A stretch of 64,000 nucleotides of DNA. Origin: Mesorhizobium wenxiniae. Its GTDB lineage: Bacteria; Pseudomonadota; Alphaproteobacteria; Rhizobiales; Rhizobiaceae. Position numbers and translations under genes: made by a program. Positions 38,730-47,206 of the stretch are shown here, in pieces; the stretch's first letter is position 1, and each line of letters opens with the position of its first letter. The notes beneath the pieces are model-generated. The model was not told the origin of the DNA and did no database searches. It saw only the letters and a list, made by a program, of their open reading frames with translations. The DNA is taken from NCBI RefSeq assembly GCF_002284535.1, contig NZ_NPKH01000023.1:279767-343766 (forward strand), written 5' to 3'.

Positions 38730-39793
38730 GAGGCCGTCGGGGTCGGCTCGACAGCAGCGCGCCGCGCGGTCAGCGATTTCAGGAAGCGCGTGACATCCGA
38801 TCCGACCCTCGTCCACTCAAATGGCGACAGATCCGGGCGCGGCGACGTGGACTTGCGGAGTGCGGCGAGGAAGCTCTCGAGAGTGGCGGCCGATATTTCG
38901 CCGTCGAACAGATGCACCCACTCGGCTCCGACCACCTCCTGAAGCTCCGGCAGGCTGCCGATCCGCGGGGCCAGGAGCGGCTTGTTGCGCCCGAGCGAAT
39001 GCAAGGCGACGCCGCTGTTCAGGATATTGCGGTATGGCAGCACGACGGCGTCGTGTGAATCGATGACGCGCTCTAACTCGTCGTCCGGCACGAACTCCCT
39101 TCGGATGTCCAGCTTGATCCGCTTGTCGTCGCCCGCGGCTGTGCGGATCCTGCGTTCGAGATCCTCTTCCGGGCAAACGCCGATCACCGTGAGCGAAAAC
39201 GCGGCCGTCGCCGCCTTGCGGGCCTCGGTAACCAGCTTTTCGACGTTCTTGTACTCCCTGATCAGTCCGAAGAAGAGAAGCCTGTTGCGTCGCTCGGATG
39301 GTCTGGCGTCCCGCGGCGGTTCGGCGACCGATTCATAACGACCATGGACCGTGACCAGCGTGGCGAGCGAACGGGCCGCGGGATGCAGGCGATGCAACTC
39401 GCGGCGGGAATGTTCGGAGAGGAGGATCACGCCGTCGAGCAGCTTCAGAAACAGGTAGGTGGTCAGCCCCGATTTCAAGCTGCCGCCGTCATGGGGCTCC
39501 AGGTTGTGTACCACCCACAGAAACCTGGTTCCGTGAAAGACCCTGTCCCAGAGCATGCGGCCGAGAAGCTTGAGCGTCGCCTTGCGGCTGCTCGGCCGAA
39601 AGAATTCAGTCGGCCAGTGGAAGAGGACGATGTCGTAGCGGCCGCGGCCCAGGTGCTCCCAGTCGAACTGAACCCGCTCGAAGCTTGTGCCGTCGATGTG
39701 GCCGGAGAAGAGACCCGTAAAGCTGTTGCCCGGAGCATTGAGGGGTTTCAGCGCCAGAACAGGTTTCTGCGCGAAATGTGTCTTGTCGGTCAT
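38708..39793 (-). CDS. Glycosyltransferase (GT4-like, GT-B fold)
   Basis: 361 aa from ATG 39793. The N-terminal half includes FHWPTEFFRPSSRKATLKLLGRMLWDRVFHGTRFLWVVHNLEPHD. The C-terminal half has RLLFFGLIREYKNVEKLV, FSLTVIGVC and VIDSHDAVVLPYRNILNSGVALHSLGRNKPLLAPRIGSLPE, the usual GT4 nucleotide-sugar region. It resembles group-1 glycosyltransferases such as those using GDP- or UDP-sugars. It ends the islet about 110 bp before the right tRNA-Pro repeat. Confidence 0.82.
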   Translation of the reverse strand: MTDKTHFAQKPVLALKPLNAPGNSFTGLFSGHIDGTSFERVQFDWEHLGRGRYDIVLFHWPTEFFRPSSRKATLKLLGRMLWDRVFHGTRFLWVVHNLEPHDGGSLKSGLTTYLFLKLLDGVILLSEHSRRELHRLHPAARSLATLVTVHGRYESVAEPPRDARPSERRNRLLFFGLIREYKNVEKLVTEARKAATAAFSLTVIGVCPEEDLERRIRTAAGDDKRIKLDIRREFVPDDELERVIDSHDAVVLPYRNILNSGVALHSLGRNKPLLAPRIGSLPELQEVVGAEWVHLFDGEISAATLESFLAALRKSTSPRPDLSPFEWTRVGSDVTRFLKSLTARRAAVEPTPTASQQSQRS

Positions 39794-39904
39794 CGGCAAT
39801 GTTCCGTGGCAACGCTTGATCCCGAAGGGGAGCCTAGGCCTGTCCCGTGCCAGCGCAAGCGCGGGTGTCGGGTCAATTGGTCGCGGCTTCTGACCCAACG
39901 CGTT

Positions 39905-40025
39905 CAGGAACGAAGTGCGGCGGCTATAAGCCCGCGGTCCGGTCACGGAGTGTAGCGCAGCCTGGTAGCGCACATTGTTCGGGACGATGGGGTCGCAGGT
40001 TCAAATCCTGCCACTCCGACCAGAA
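39905..40025 (+). repeat. 121-bp direct repeat, right copy (contains tRNA-Pro)
   Basis: Partner of 34001-34121, with four mismatches: two in the upstream flank, one just before the tRNA and one in the anticodon stem. Same orientation, 5.9 kb apart. Confidence 0.9.
39946..40022 (+). tRNA. tRNA-Pro (anticodon CGG), second copy
   Basis: Identical to the copy at 34042 except for C to T in the anticodon stem (CATTG / CGATG), which turns a C-G pair into a T.G wobble and leaves the loop TTCGGGA and anticodon CGG unchanged. The ACCA end is encoded. It should still fold. Confidence 0.93.
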
Positions 40026-40144
40026 AAAACAAGCACTTAGCTTTTTCCCGAAGCGCCTCCCACCTGAAACCCTACCTGAGACTCACTCGCAAGCCCAACC
40101 CTTCTGCGCGTTTTCGGGCTTGACCATGCCGTATTGGCCGGCGG

Positions 40145-40981
40145 TTAACGCGCCATAAGGATCGGCATCGACGGGTCTTCAAGCATCGAGATGGTGACGC
40201 CGCCGAAGATGCGCTCGCGCAACCGGGAATGACCATAGGCGCCCATCACCATCAGATCGGCGGCGATGTCGACCGCGTGCCTGCGAAGCACGTCGGCGAC
40301 TGAATGATCCAAGCTGGGCAGCCGGTCGACCGTGACATTCACGCCATGCCGCGCGAGATAGGCGGCGGCGTCGGCTCCGGGTTCGGCCCCGTGGCGGTAT
40401 TGGTGCTCCACCGGATCGACCATGACAAGGCGCACCTCTTCGGCACCTGGCAGCATGTTGAGAGATTCGCGGACGGCACGCGATGACTCCAGACGAGCGT
40501 CCCATGCAATCAGCACGCGTTTCGGCTTCAGTGTCGGCCGCGACCCCTCGGGGATGAGCAGCAAGGGCTTTCCTGAAGAAAACAACGCGCCTTCGATCGC
40601 TTTGCTTTTCAGCGCTTCATTGGCAAGCAACTCCGGTCCAATAACCGTAATGTCGGCGTAGCGGGCACGCCGGCCAATGGTGTCGTCGGCCCAGCCGGCT
40701 TCCGGATATTCGTTGGAGACATCGGCCGAAAGCACCCTGCCGGCGAGAAAAGCCGACACGGCGGCGGTTCGCTTCTTCAACAGGTTCTCGTCGGCCTGAC
40801 GCTCCTCGAGCCAGGCTTCCGAAACGACTGCGGCATACTCCCCGACTGGTGGCGGCGCAGCTACGGCAACGACCAGAACCGCAAGATGGGCGCCGATTTC
40901 GTTGCACAGGTCGCCGGCCAGCCTGAGATCGTCGTCGCCCTTGTCCGGCCCCGTAACGGTAAGTATCGTCCTGAAAGCCAT
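40145..40981 (-). CDS. Universal stress protein, tandem UspA domains
   Basis: 278 aa from ATG 40981, two Usp domains. The N-terminal one is degenerate (MAFRTILTVTGPDKG.DDLRLAGDL). The C-terminal one keeps the ATP-binding motif (VMGAYGHSRLRERIFGGVTISML, matching G-x2-G-x9-G-[S/T]). RVLIAWDARLESSRAVRESLNML is a typical start of the second domain. Tandem Usps in rhizobia and mycobacteria are often induced by oxygen limitation. An FNR/FixK-type box lies 107 bp upstream of the start. Confidence 0.88.
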   Translation of the reverse strand: MAFRTILTVTGPDKGDDDLRLAGDLCNEIGAHLAVLVVAVAAPPPVGEYAAVVSEAWLEERQADENLLKKRTAAVSAFLAGRVLSADVSNEYPEAGWADDTIGRRARYADITVIGPELLANEALKSKAIEGALFSSGKPLLLIPEGSRPTLKPKRVLIAWDARLESSRAVRESLNMLPGAEEVRLVMVDPVEHQYRHGAEPGADAAAYLARHGVNVTVDRLPSLDHSVADVLRRHAVDIAADLMVMGAYGHSRLRERIFGGVTISMLEDPSMPILMAR

Positions 40982-41365
40982 GGCGGCTGCTCCCGATCTT
41001 GCCTCAAAGTCCAATCGTCGTTGCAACAACAGCGAGACGGCTCGGCGCGTTCCTAGCGCTGAGACAAGAACGTCGCCGCGCATCATTTTGATCCGTATCA
41101 ACACGCTCACGTGCCGGACGCTAACAGGCTTCAGGCCGCTACGTCGTGCCGGAACATGGCGATCGCGATATGCCGTTGTGGGGCCGCCAATGTCTTGCGA
41201 AGGACGCCAACAAATACGGCCGAACGCCGGAGAAGTTGCACTAGGGAACGCATCCGTGACTTGGCTGGTTATATCCAGACGCTGCAGCAGGAAGGGCCCG
41301 ATGGCGCGGAATTTCAGCGACCACGCCCATCGGATTCCAGGGTGGATACAAACAAGAGGCATCCG
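40982..41365. promoter_or_regulatory. Divergent spacer between usp and kinase genes
   Basis: 384 bp with no supported gene. It contains the FNR/FixK-type box at 41088-41101 (listed separately). Open frames running through it are upstream extensions of flanking genes without conserved content. Confidence 0.5.
41088..41101. promoter_or_regulatory. FNR/FixK-type anaerobox
   Basis: TTGATCCGTATCAA is a perfect match to TTGAT-N4-ATCAA, the consensus of FNR, FnrL and FixK. It is palindromic and lies in the spacer between the divergent usp and kinase genes, so it could serve either or both. Low-oxygen activation is inferred. Confidence 0.8.
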
Positions 41366-42928
41366 ATGATCGTCGAAGATCAGGAATCCGTGGTCGCGAT
41401 GTTGATGGACCCTGCCGCATATGGCGAGACTGGGCCGGTCGAGGCGATCGAAACCCATATCTCGCGTATTTTCCTGGTTGGCCAGCGCGCCTACAAGATC
41501 AAGCGAGCTGTAAAGCTGCCCTATGTCGACTTCTCGACCCCGGTGCTGCGGCTCGCCGCTTGCGAGAAGGAGGTGGAGCTTAACTCCAAGACCGCGCCCG
41601 GCCTCTATCTGGGTGTGCGGCGCGTCACGCGAGAGGCCGACGGCAAGCTCGCCTTCGACGGGAGCGGCGAACTGGTCGATGCGACGATCGAAATGGTCCG
41701 CTTCGACCAGCCGAAGCTGCTCGATCGAATGGCAGTCGGTGGCGAACTGACGCCTGCGCTGATGACGACGGTCGCGCGCATGATCGTGCGCTATCATCGG
41801 GGCGCGCCGGAGGTCCACAAGGGCAGCGGATCCTCGAACCTGGCAGGCGTGCTCGCCATCAACGAAGCCGGCTTTGCCACCAGCCATGTTTTCGACGAAG
41901 CCGAGATCAACGCATTCACCGGGATTTTCAGCACCGCCCTTGCCCGTCATCGCGAACTGCTCGACCGGCGGGAAGCGGCAGGCAAGATCCGGCGATGCCA
42001 CCGCGATCTGCATCTGCGCAACATCTGTCTCTTCGACGGAGAGCCCCGCCTCTTCGATTGCATCGAATTCAACGACCAGATCGCCAGCATCGATGTGCTT
42101 TACGATCTGGCCTTCCTGCTGATGGACCTCTGGCATCGCGGCTTTCCGGAACTCGCCAACCTGGTGATGAACCGCTACCTAGACGAGGCAGACGACGAGG
42201 ACGGCTTCATTCTCCTGCCGTATTTCATGGCAGTGCGGGCCGCAGTGCGCGCGCACGTCACCGCAACCCAGATCGAGGAAGGCAGTGCCGATTCCGGCGG
42301 GCTGATTGCCGAGGCGAGATCCTATTTCGAGCTTGCCCGAACACTTCTCCAGGCAAGGCCTGCTCGGCTGATCGCTATCGGCGGCTTGAGTGGTTCCGGC
42401 AAGACGGCCGTTGCCGAGGCACTCGCCGCGCATGTCGGCGCGCCGCCCGGCGCCCGCATTGTCGAGAGCGATCGCATCCGCAAAGCGATGCATGGGGTAC
42501 CGGCCGAGACGAAGCTGCCGGACAGGGCTTATCGACGGGAGGTGTCCGACCGCGTCTACCGCGAAATGGCATGGCGCGCCGACTTGATCCTTTCCGAAGG
42601 CGGTTCGGTGGTCGCCGATGCCGTCTTCGACAGGCCGGCCGATCGCGACCGCATCGAGAAGGTGGCAAATGGTAGAGACGTTGCTTTCGCCGGATTCTGG
42701 CTGGAAGCGGATCCGCTTGTTCTTTGGCGACGAGTGAGCGAGCGCAGCGGCGGTCCTTCCGACGCCACTGTCGATATCTTGTCGCGGCAATTGCAACGAA
42801 AGGCCACCCCGTCCACCTGGCGCAAGGTCGACACCGATCGAAAGCTCGCCGACGTCGCCGCCGAGTTGGCGAGCGTTTCGGACGCGGCCGCTCCTGCGCA
42901 GGGCACTGCACTCAAGACAGCATCGTGA
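41366..42928 (+). CDS. Bifunctional phosphotransferase-like/P-loop kinase protein (Rv2004c type)
   Basis: 520 aa from ATG 41366. The N-terminal 330 residues resemble an aminoglycoside-phosphotransferase fold (HISRIFLVGQRAYKIKRAVKLPYVDFS, catalytic loop CHRDLHLRNICLF, and LFDCIEFND as the metal motif). The C-terminal 170 residues are a P-loop kinase with Walker A GLSGSGKTAVAEAL. The same two-domain order occurs in Mycobacterium tuberculosis Rv2004c, a hypoxia-regulon gene beside a universal stress protein. Substrate unknown. It is followed by trxC. Confidence 0.85.
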   Translation: MIVEDQESVVAMLMDPAAYGETGPVEAIETHISRIFLVGQRAYKIKRAVKLPYVDFSTPVLRLAACEKEVELNSKTAPGLYLGVRRVTREADGKLAFDGSGELVDATIEMVRFDQPKLLDRMAVGGELTPALMTTVARMIVRYHRGAPEVHKGSGSSNLAGVLAINEAGFATSHVFDEAEINAFTGIFSTALARHRELLDRREAAGKIRRCHRDLHLRNICLFDGEPRLFDCIEFNDQIASIDVLYDLAFLLMDLWHRGFPELANLVMNRYLDEADDEDGFILLPYFMAVRAAVRAHVTATQIEEGSADSGGLIAEARSYFELARTLLQARPARLIAIGGLSGSGKTAVAEALAAHVGAPPGARIVESDRIRKAMHGVPAETKLPDRAYRREVSDRVYREMAWRADLILSEGGSVVADAVFDRPADRDRIEKVANGRDVAFAGFWLEADPLVLWRRVSERSGGPSDATVDILSRQLQRKATPSTWRKVDTDRKLADVAAELASVSDAAAPAQGTALKTAS

Positions 42929-42953
42929 CGGCGACGCGCATAAAGATGGGTGA

Positions 42954-43409
42954 ATGGGCATGACGCAGGAAAAACTGGTGGTTTGCGGCAAGTGCGGCGG
43001 GGTCAATCGCCTGCCGCTGGGACGGGATGCCGGGGACGCGAAATGCGGAAAGTGCGGCTCTAAACTGTTCTCGGGTCACCCGGCAGACGTCGACGCACAG
43101 AGCTTCGATCGCCAGGTCAAACGAAGCAGTCTCCCCGTTGTCGTCGACATCTGGGCACCGTGGTGCGGCCCCTGCAAGATGATGGCGCCGGCCTATGAAG
43201 CAGCAGCAAACGAACTGGAGCCGCACGTTCGCCTGATCAAGCTCAATTCCGACAATGAGCAGGCCGTTGCAGCCAGGCTCGGCATTCGCAGCATCCCGAC
43301 CATGATCCTCTTCCATGGCGGCCAGGAGGTTGCGCGCACATCCGGCGCCATGACGCCGGGGCAGATCGTCAGGTGGATCCGCGATCACCTACCGACGGCC
43401 CCGGCCTGA
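42954..43409 (+). CDS. trxC: Thioredoxin 2 with N-terminal zinc ribbon
   Basis: 151 aa (ATG 42960 is a close alternative start). Two CxxC pairs, CGKCGGVNR and CGKCGSKL, form the zinc ribbon that marks TrxC. The thioredoxin domain follows with the active site WAPWCGPCKMMAP and the cis-Pro in IRSIPTMILF. TrxC reduces disulfides in the cytosol, especially under oxidative stress. It is 25 bp after the kinase gene and probably in the same transcript. Confidence 0.93.
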   Translation: MGMTQEKLVVCGKCGGVNRLPLGRDAGDAKCGKCGSKLFSGHPADVDAQSFDRQVKRSSLPVVVDIWAPWCGPCKMMAPAYEAAANELEPHVRLIKLNSDNEQAVAARLGIRSIPTMILFHGGQEVARTSGAMTPGQIVRWIRDHLPTAPA

Positions 43410-43456
43410 AAGTCGGCACGCTGTCGATGATCGCCGTGGCCGCATCAGCAGAAAGC

Positions 43457-43497
43457 CATATGATGACCTGATGGCTTTGACAAATTTCATATGATGA
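43457..43497 (+). promoter_or_regulatory. Paired CATATGATGA sites upstream of the gntR gene
   Basis: CATATGATGA at 43457-43466 and again at 43488-43497, 31 bp apart (about three helical turns), just upstream of the GntR gene. Related ATCATATG sites follow the gene at 44329 and 44349. They are probably operators for the GntR protein. Confidence 0.6.
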
Positions 43498-43560
43498 TCT
43501 CGCTTTTGACCCGCACTGGGAGTATGGATCCCTCATGACCCGGCAAAGTTTGGAGGACCC

Positions 43561-44313
43561 ATGCAGCAGGTCGAACATCGAACATCCCGCAGGTCATTCG
43601 TTTCTCAGGTCGCAGATGCGCTGCGCGGCCAGATCGAAGCCGGCTTTTATGCGCCTGGCGACAAATTGCCGACAGAACCCGCGCTGATTGACCGGTTCGG
43701 ATTCAGCCGCACTGTGGTCCGGGAGGCCATTGCGGCGCTTCGCGCTGATGGGCTGGTGGAATCGCGGCAAGGCGCCGGCGTCTTCGTTCTCGGCCCGAAG
43801 CCCGTCGACGAGAGATTGAAGCTCTTCACCGACGAAACGAACAAGATCTCGGACATCATCGAAGAGCTCGAGCTGCGCATCGGCATCGAAGTCGAGGCAG
43901 CCGGCCTTGCCGCAGCCCGCAGTTCGCCGGCGCAGGAGGCCGAAATCGAGGCCCAGGTCGAAAGGTTCGCCGAACTCATGGCGCAAGGGCAACCCACCGA
44001 CGAGGCGGACTTCCAGTTCCACATGGCGATCGCAACCGCAACGAACAACGCCAGGTTCAAGGCATTCCTCGAACATGTCGGCCGGAGGATGATCCCGCGG
44101 GTGAAGTTCAAGACGATGATGGGTGGCATCGACCCCTTGCCCAATCGCGACCATCCGATTCTGGAGGAGCACAGGGAAATCGCGGATGCGATTCTCGCCC
44201 GCGACCCGGAAAAGGCGCGTGAGGCGATGCGCCGCCATCTGGTGACGGGGATAAAGCGCTATCGCACCCTCACCGTCCGGCGCTCGACAAATCAGGACAA
44301 CACCGGCGGTTGA
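43561..44313 (+). CDS. GntR/FadR-family transcriptional regulator (FCD domain)
   Basis: 250 aa. Winged HTH at about residues 15-78 (SQVADALRGQIEAGFYAPGDKLPTEPALIDRFGFSRTVVREAIAALRADGLVESRQGAGVFV). The FCD effector domain follows, with helices carrying the acid/His metal-ligand pattern (FQFHMAIATATNN, HPILEEHREIADAILARD). FCD regulators commonly sense sugar acids, which fits the adjacent dehydratase gene; that target is now truncated. It should bind the CATATGAT-type sites on both sides. Confidence 0.9.
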   Translation: MQQVEHRTSRRSFVSQVADALRGQIEAGFYAPGDKLPTEPALIDRFGFSRTVVREAIAALRADGLVESRQGAGVFVLGPKPVDERLKLFTDETNKISDIIEELELRIGIEVEAAGLAAARSSPAQEAEIEAQVERFAELMAQGQPTDEADFQFHMAIATATNNARFKAFLEHVGRRMIPRVKFKTMMGGIDPLPNRDHPILEEHREIADAILARDPEKAREAMRRHLVTGIKRYRTLTVRRSTNQDNTGG

Positions 44314-44328
44314 CTCTCCCGGATACTC

Positions 44329-44359
44329 ATCATATGAATCGGAATGACATCATATTAAT
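44329..44359 (+). promoter_or_regulatory. ATCATATG operator-like sites before the truncated dehydratase gene
   Basis: ATCATATGAAT (44329-44339) and ATCATATTAAT (44349-44359), 20 bp apart, are inverted relatives of the CATATGATGA sites before the gntR gene. They precede the remaining 5' part of the dehydratase gene, whose promoter they would have controlled. Confidence 0.55.
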
Positions 44360-44376
44360 TTGTGGGATGAGTTCCT

Positions 44377-44836
44377 TTGTCGCCAGATGAAATCAAGTCG
44401 CGTGTCGCTTCAGGGCTGCTGTCGTTTTCGGTCACACATTTCAACGAGGATTTCAGCCTCAATCTCGAAAGTTATCGCGCGCATGTGGCATGGCTCTCGG
44501 GGTTCGGTGCCGCTGCCCTGTTCGCGGCCGGCGGCACGGGTGAATTCTTCTCCCTGTCGCCGGAAGAGGTCGCCGATGTTACCCGCGCGGCCAAGGATGC
44601 CTCGGGAGACGTGCCTATCATCGCCGGCTGTGGCTACGGCACGGCGCTCGCCACGGAAATTGCTCGCCGCGCCGAGGCTGCGGGGGCCGACGGTCTTTTG
44701 CTTTTGCCTCCTTATCTGATGGACGCCTCCCAAGAAGGGATATTCCGGCATGTCAAAGCCGTGTGCGAATCCACCGGCCTCGGCGTCGTTATCTACAACC
44801 GTGCGAACTCGGTCGCCAATGCCGAACGCGCCAAGC
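44377..44836 (+). pseudogene. kdgD: 5-dehydro-4-deoxyglucarate dehydratase-like gene, 3' half missing
   Basis: About 150 codons from a TTG start (GGGATGAG upstream). They match the DapA-superfamily KdgD type: [77 protein letters not shown] and the active-site Tyr region [10 protein letters not shown]. The catalytic Lys region and the rest of the usual 300 aa are absent. From about 44837 the DNA matches an ABC ATPase in another frame. The frame stays open to 45276 but codes nothing family-like. Remnant of glucarate or galactarate catabolism. Confidence 0.85.
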
Positions 44837-45442
44837 TCGGGCAAGGCCGTCTTCGCCGGGGAAAACATCTTCGAGATGAACGAGAAGCGTCTTATGGCGT
44901 TTCGGCGCAAGGTCCAGATGGTCTTCCAGGATCCATACGGATCGATGAATCCCCGCATGCGCGTTTACTCCATCATTTCCGAACCCTGGGTGATCCACCG
45001 CGATATTCGGCCGAAGAACAGGTGGAAGGCTCGAGTGGCAGAGCTCCTGGAATTGGTTGGGCTGTTGCCGGAGCACGCCGACCGCTACCCGCACCAGTTT
45101 TCCGGCGGTCAGCGGCAGCGCATCGCCATTGCGCGCGCGCTTGCGAGCGAGCCGGAACTGATCGTCTGCGACGAGGCGATTTCGGCGCTCGACGTCTCTA
45201 TCCAGGCGCAGGTCATCGGCCTTCTGGCCGACCTTCGGACCAGGCTCAGCCTCTCATATATCTTTATCACACATGATTTGCCGATCGTGCGCCATTTCGC
45301 GGACCGGATCATGGTCATGAAAGATGGAAGGATCGTCGAGGAAGGCCAAACCTCGGCGCTGTTCGGGGCGCCTCGCCACGAATACACACAAAGCCTGTTG
45401 CAGGCTGTTCCCAGGCCCAAATGGCTTACGCAAGCTCAATAG
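44837..45442 (+). pseudogene. Oligopeptide-type ABC transporter ATPase gene, 5' part missing
   Basis: From [43 protein letters not shown] onward this is a DppF/OppF-type ATPase with Q-loop, signature [17 protein letters not shown], Walker [16 protein letters not shown], and the H-loop His in FITHDLPIV. Everything before, including Walker A, is missing, so it cannot be an active ATPase. The open frame continues upstream only into the dehydratase remnant. The Walker B block reads CDEAISALD, where the family has CDEPVSALD. Confidence 0.87.
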
Positions 45443-45717
45443 GTCCTCGTCCGCGCCTAGCGCGCCAGGCGCGAGCGACGTCTTGTCGATACCAAGCCCG
45501 CGTCGCCGAAGACTTCTGTACCGGCCCGGATTTCAACCTACCGCCGTCACCCTTTGAATAGCCGAACGTCAAGCTCGAACGGATCGACCCGTGCGATTTT
45601 GATTCGGGCCGCGGCTACCGCGCCGGCTTGCCTACTAGGTTGTTGGCTGAATCCGCCGACTTGAGTCGCCGGATTGTCCGGCACTATGATCAAACGGCAC
45701 TGCCGGAGGATCTGCCG

Positions 45718-46206
45718 ATGCCACAACGCCCCTATGATGAGCGCCTGCTCCGTCAGGCGTTCGAAGTCGCGCGCAAGGCCCGCGATGCTGGCGAACATCC
45801 CTTTGGTTCGCTCCTCGCTGACAAAGACGGCAATGTGTTGCGCGAGCAACTCAACGGTTACAAATCCGGAGGGGGCGACCGCACCGCTCATGCCGAAAGG
45901 CTGCTGGCCTCGTGGGCCGGGATGAATTTCAGTCTCGAAAAGCTGGCCTCCTGCACACTCTACACTTCGGCCGAACCTTGCGCGATGTGCTCCGGGACAA
46001 TCTATTGGGCGGGTATCGGACGCGTCGTGTTCGGGCTGGCTGAGCATGACATGAAGGCACTGACGGGTGCACACGTCGAGAATCCCACACTCGACCTGCC
46101 CTGCACGGTCGTTTTCGAAGCTGGGCAGCGTCCGACTGAAGTCGTCGGCCCGCTGCTTGCCGATGAAGCGGCGCAACTCCAGGCCGATTTCTGGAAAGAC
46201 AAGTAG
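45718..46206 (+). CDS. Nucleoside/guanine deaminase-like protein (CDA fold)
   Basis: 162 aa from ATG 45718; conserved sequence starts there although the frame is open from 45628. Zinc site: His58 and Glu60 in RTAHAERLL, Cys88 and Cys91 in EPCAMCSG. AGEHPFGSLLADKDGNVL and GTIYWAGIGRVVFGL are typical of the guanine deaminase/nucleoside deaminase branch. It would hydrolyse an amino-purine or pyrimidine base in the cytosol. It is convergent with the ABC operon; a role in that pathway is unproven. Confidence 0.87.
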   Translation: MPQRPYDERLLRQAFEVARKARDAGEHPFGSLLADKDGNVLREQLNGYKSGGGDRTAHAERLLASWAGMNFSLEKLASCTLYTSAEPCAMCSGTIYWAGIGRVVFGLAEHDMKALTGAHVENPTLDLPCTVVFEAGQRPTEVVGPLLADEAAQLQADFWKDK

Positions 46207-46238
46207 CTCAATTGCCGCGCGCGGCAAACGAGTGAGTG

Positions 46239-47204
46239 CTAGGCGATGTCGTCGCGAATGCAGGCCTTCAGATGGCCATCGGACGTTGCCCGCAGCGGTG
46301 GGACAATGCCAGCACAAGCGTCCAGGGCAACCGGGCAACGGGTTCGGAAAACACACCCGGTTGGCGGATTTGCGGGGCTTGGAATGTCGCCCTTCAGCAC
46401 CTGCCGGCCTTGCTTGACCAGTGGGTCGAGCGATGGAATGGCCGAGAGCAGCGCGCGCGTATAGGGATGCTGCGGCCGCGCATAGAGCGCGGCCGCCGGC
46501 GCAACTTCCATGATGCGGCCGAGATAGAGAACGATCACCGTGTCGCAGATATATTCGACGACGGCCAGGTCATGCGAAATGAACAGCATGGTCAGACCGA
46601 GCCGGACCTGCAGGTCGCGCAGAAGATTTACGATTTGCGCCTGAATGGAGACATCGAGGGCAGAGACCGGCTCGTCGGCGACGATGAATTCGGGTTCGAG
46701 CGTAATCGCCCGTGCGATGCCGATGCGCTGACGCTGCCCGCCCGAAAATTCGTGGGCGTAGCGATCATAGGCATCGACTGGCAACTCGACCGCAGCAAGT
46801 GCCTTCTCCGCCCTCGCCCGCCGCTCGCGCCTGTTGCCGATGCTCTGAATATCCAGGCCTTCGGTCAGGATCTGCCCGATGGTCATGCGCGGCGACAGGC
46901 TGGCGAACGGATCCTGGAAAATATACTGCATCTTTCGGCGCTGGCGAGCCAGCGGCCCGGCGCTCAGCTTGGTGATATCGATGCCGTCAAAGCTTATTTC
47001 GCCGGATGTCGGCTCGATGAGACGCAGCAGCGAGCGGCCGATCGTGGTCTTGCCCGATCCGGATTCACCGACGAGGCCGACCACCTGGCCGCGCGCAATA
47101 TCGAAGGAAATATCTTGCAGCGCCCTGACGACAGGACCGCGCGAGAACGCCGTCGGCGCAAAATGCTTGGTCAGATTCCTGACCGAAAGGAAGGGGGCAT
47201 TCAT
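46239..47204 (-). CDS. Oligopeptide/opine-type ABC transporter ATP-binding protein (DppF-like)
   Basis: 321 aa from ATG 47204. Walker A GESGSGKTTIGRSLL, Q-loop IFQDPFASLSPRM, signature [14 protein letters not shown], Walker B FIVADEPVSALDVS, H-loop SHDLAVV. The C-terminal oligo_HPY extension is complete (GDIPSPANPPTGCVFRTRCP with conserved Cys). It is the last gene of the six-gene minus-strand operon that begins with the binding protein at 52672. It energises import together with the DppD-like subunit. Confidence 0.92.
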   Translation of the reverse strand: MNAPFLSVRNLTKHFAPTAFSRGPVVRALQDISFDIARGQVVGLVGESGSGKTTIGRSLLRLIEPTSGEISFDGIDITKLSAGPLARQRRKMQYIFQDPFASLSPRMTIGQILTEGLDIQSIGNRRERRARAEKALAAVELPVDAYDRYAHEFSGGQRQRIGIARAITLEPEFIVADEPVSALDVSIQAQIVNLLRDLQVRLGLTMLFISHDLAVVEYICDTVIVLYLGRIMEVAPAAALYARPQHPYTRALLSAIPSLDPLVKQGRQVLKGDIPSPANPPTGCVFRTRCPVALDACAGIVPPLRATSDGHLKACIRDDIA

Positions 47205-47206
47205 CG

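Noticed and set aside
34122..39904. Integrative element using tRNA-Pro as attachment site
   Set aside because: No integrase, excisionase or mobility gene is in the interval and the repeats span the entire tRNA plus upstream flank, unlike the short 3'-end repeats made by tyrosine integrases. Duplication or homologous recombination fits better.
42179..43006. 275-codon minus-strand frame across the kinase/trxC boundary
   Set aside because: It spans two well-supported genes on the other strand and has no domain.
44377..45276. A single 299-aa protein as read by the open frame
   Set aside because: Only the first ~150 residues match a family. The rest is an out-of-frame reading of an ABC ATPase gene and should not be annotated as a new protein.
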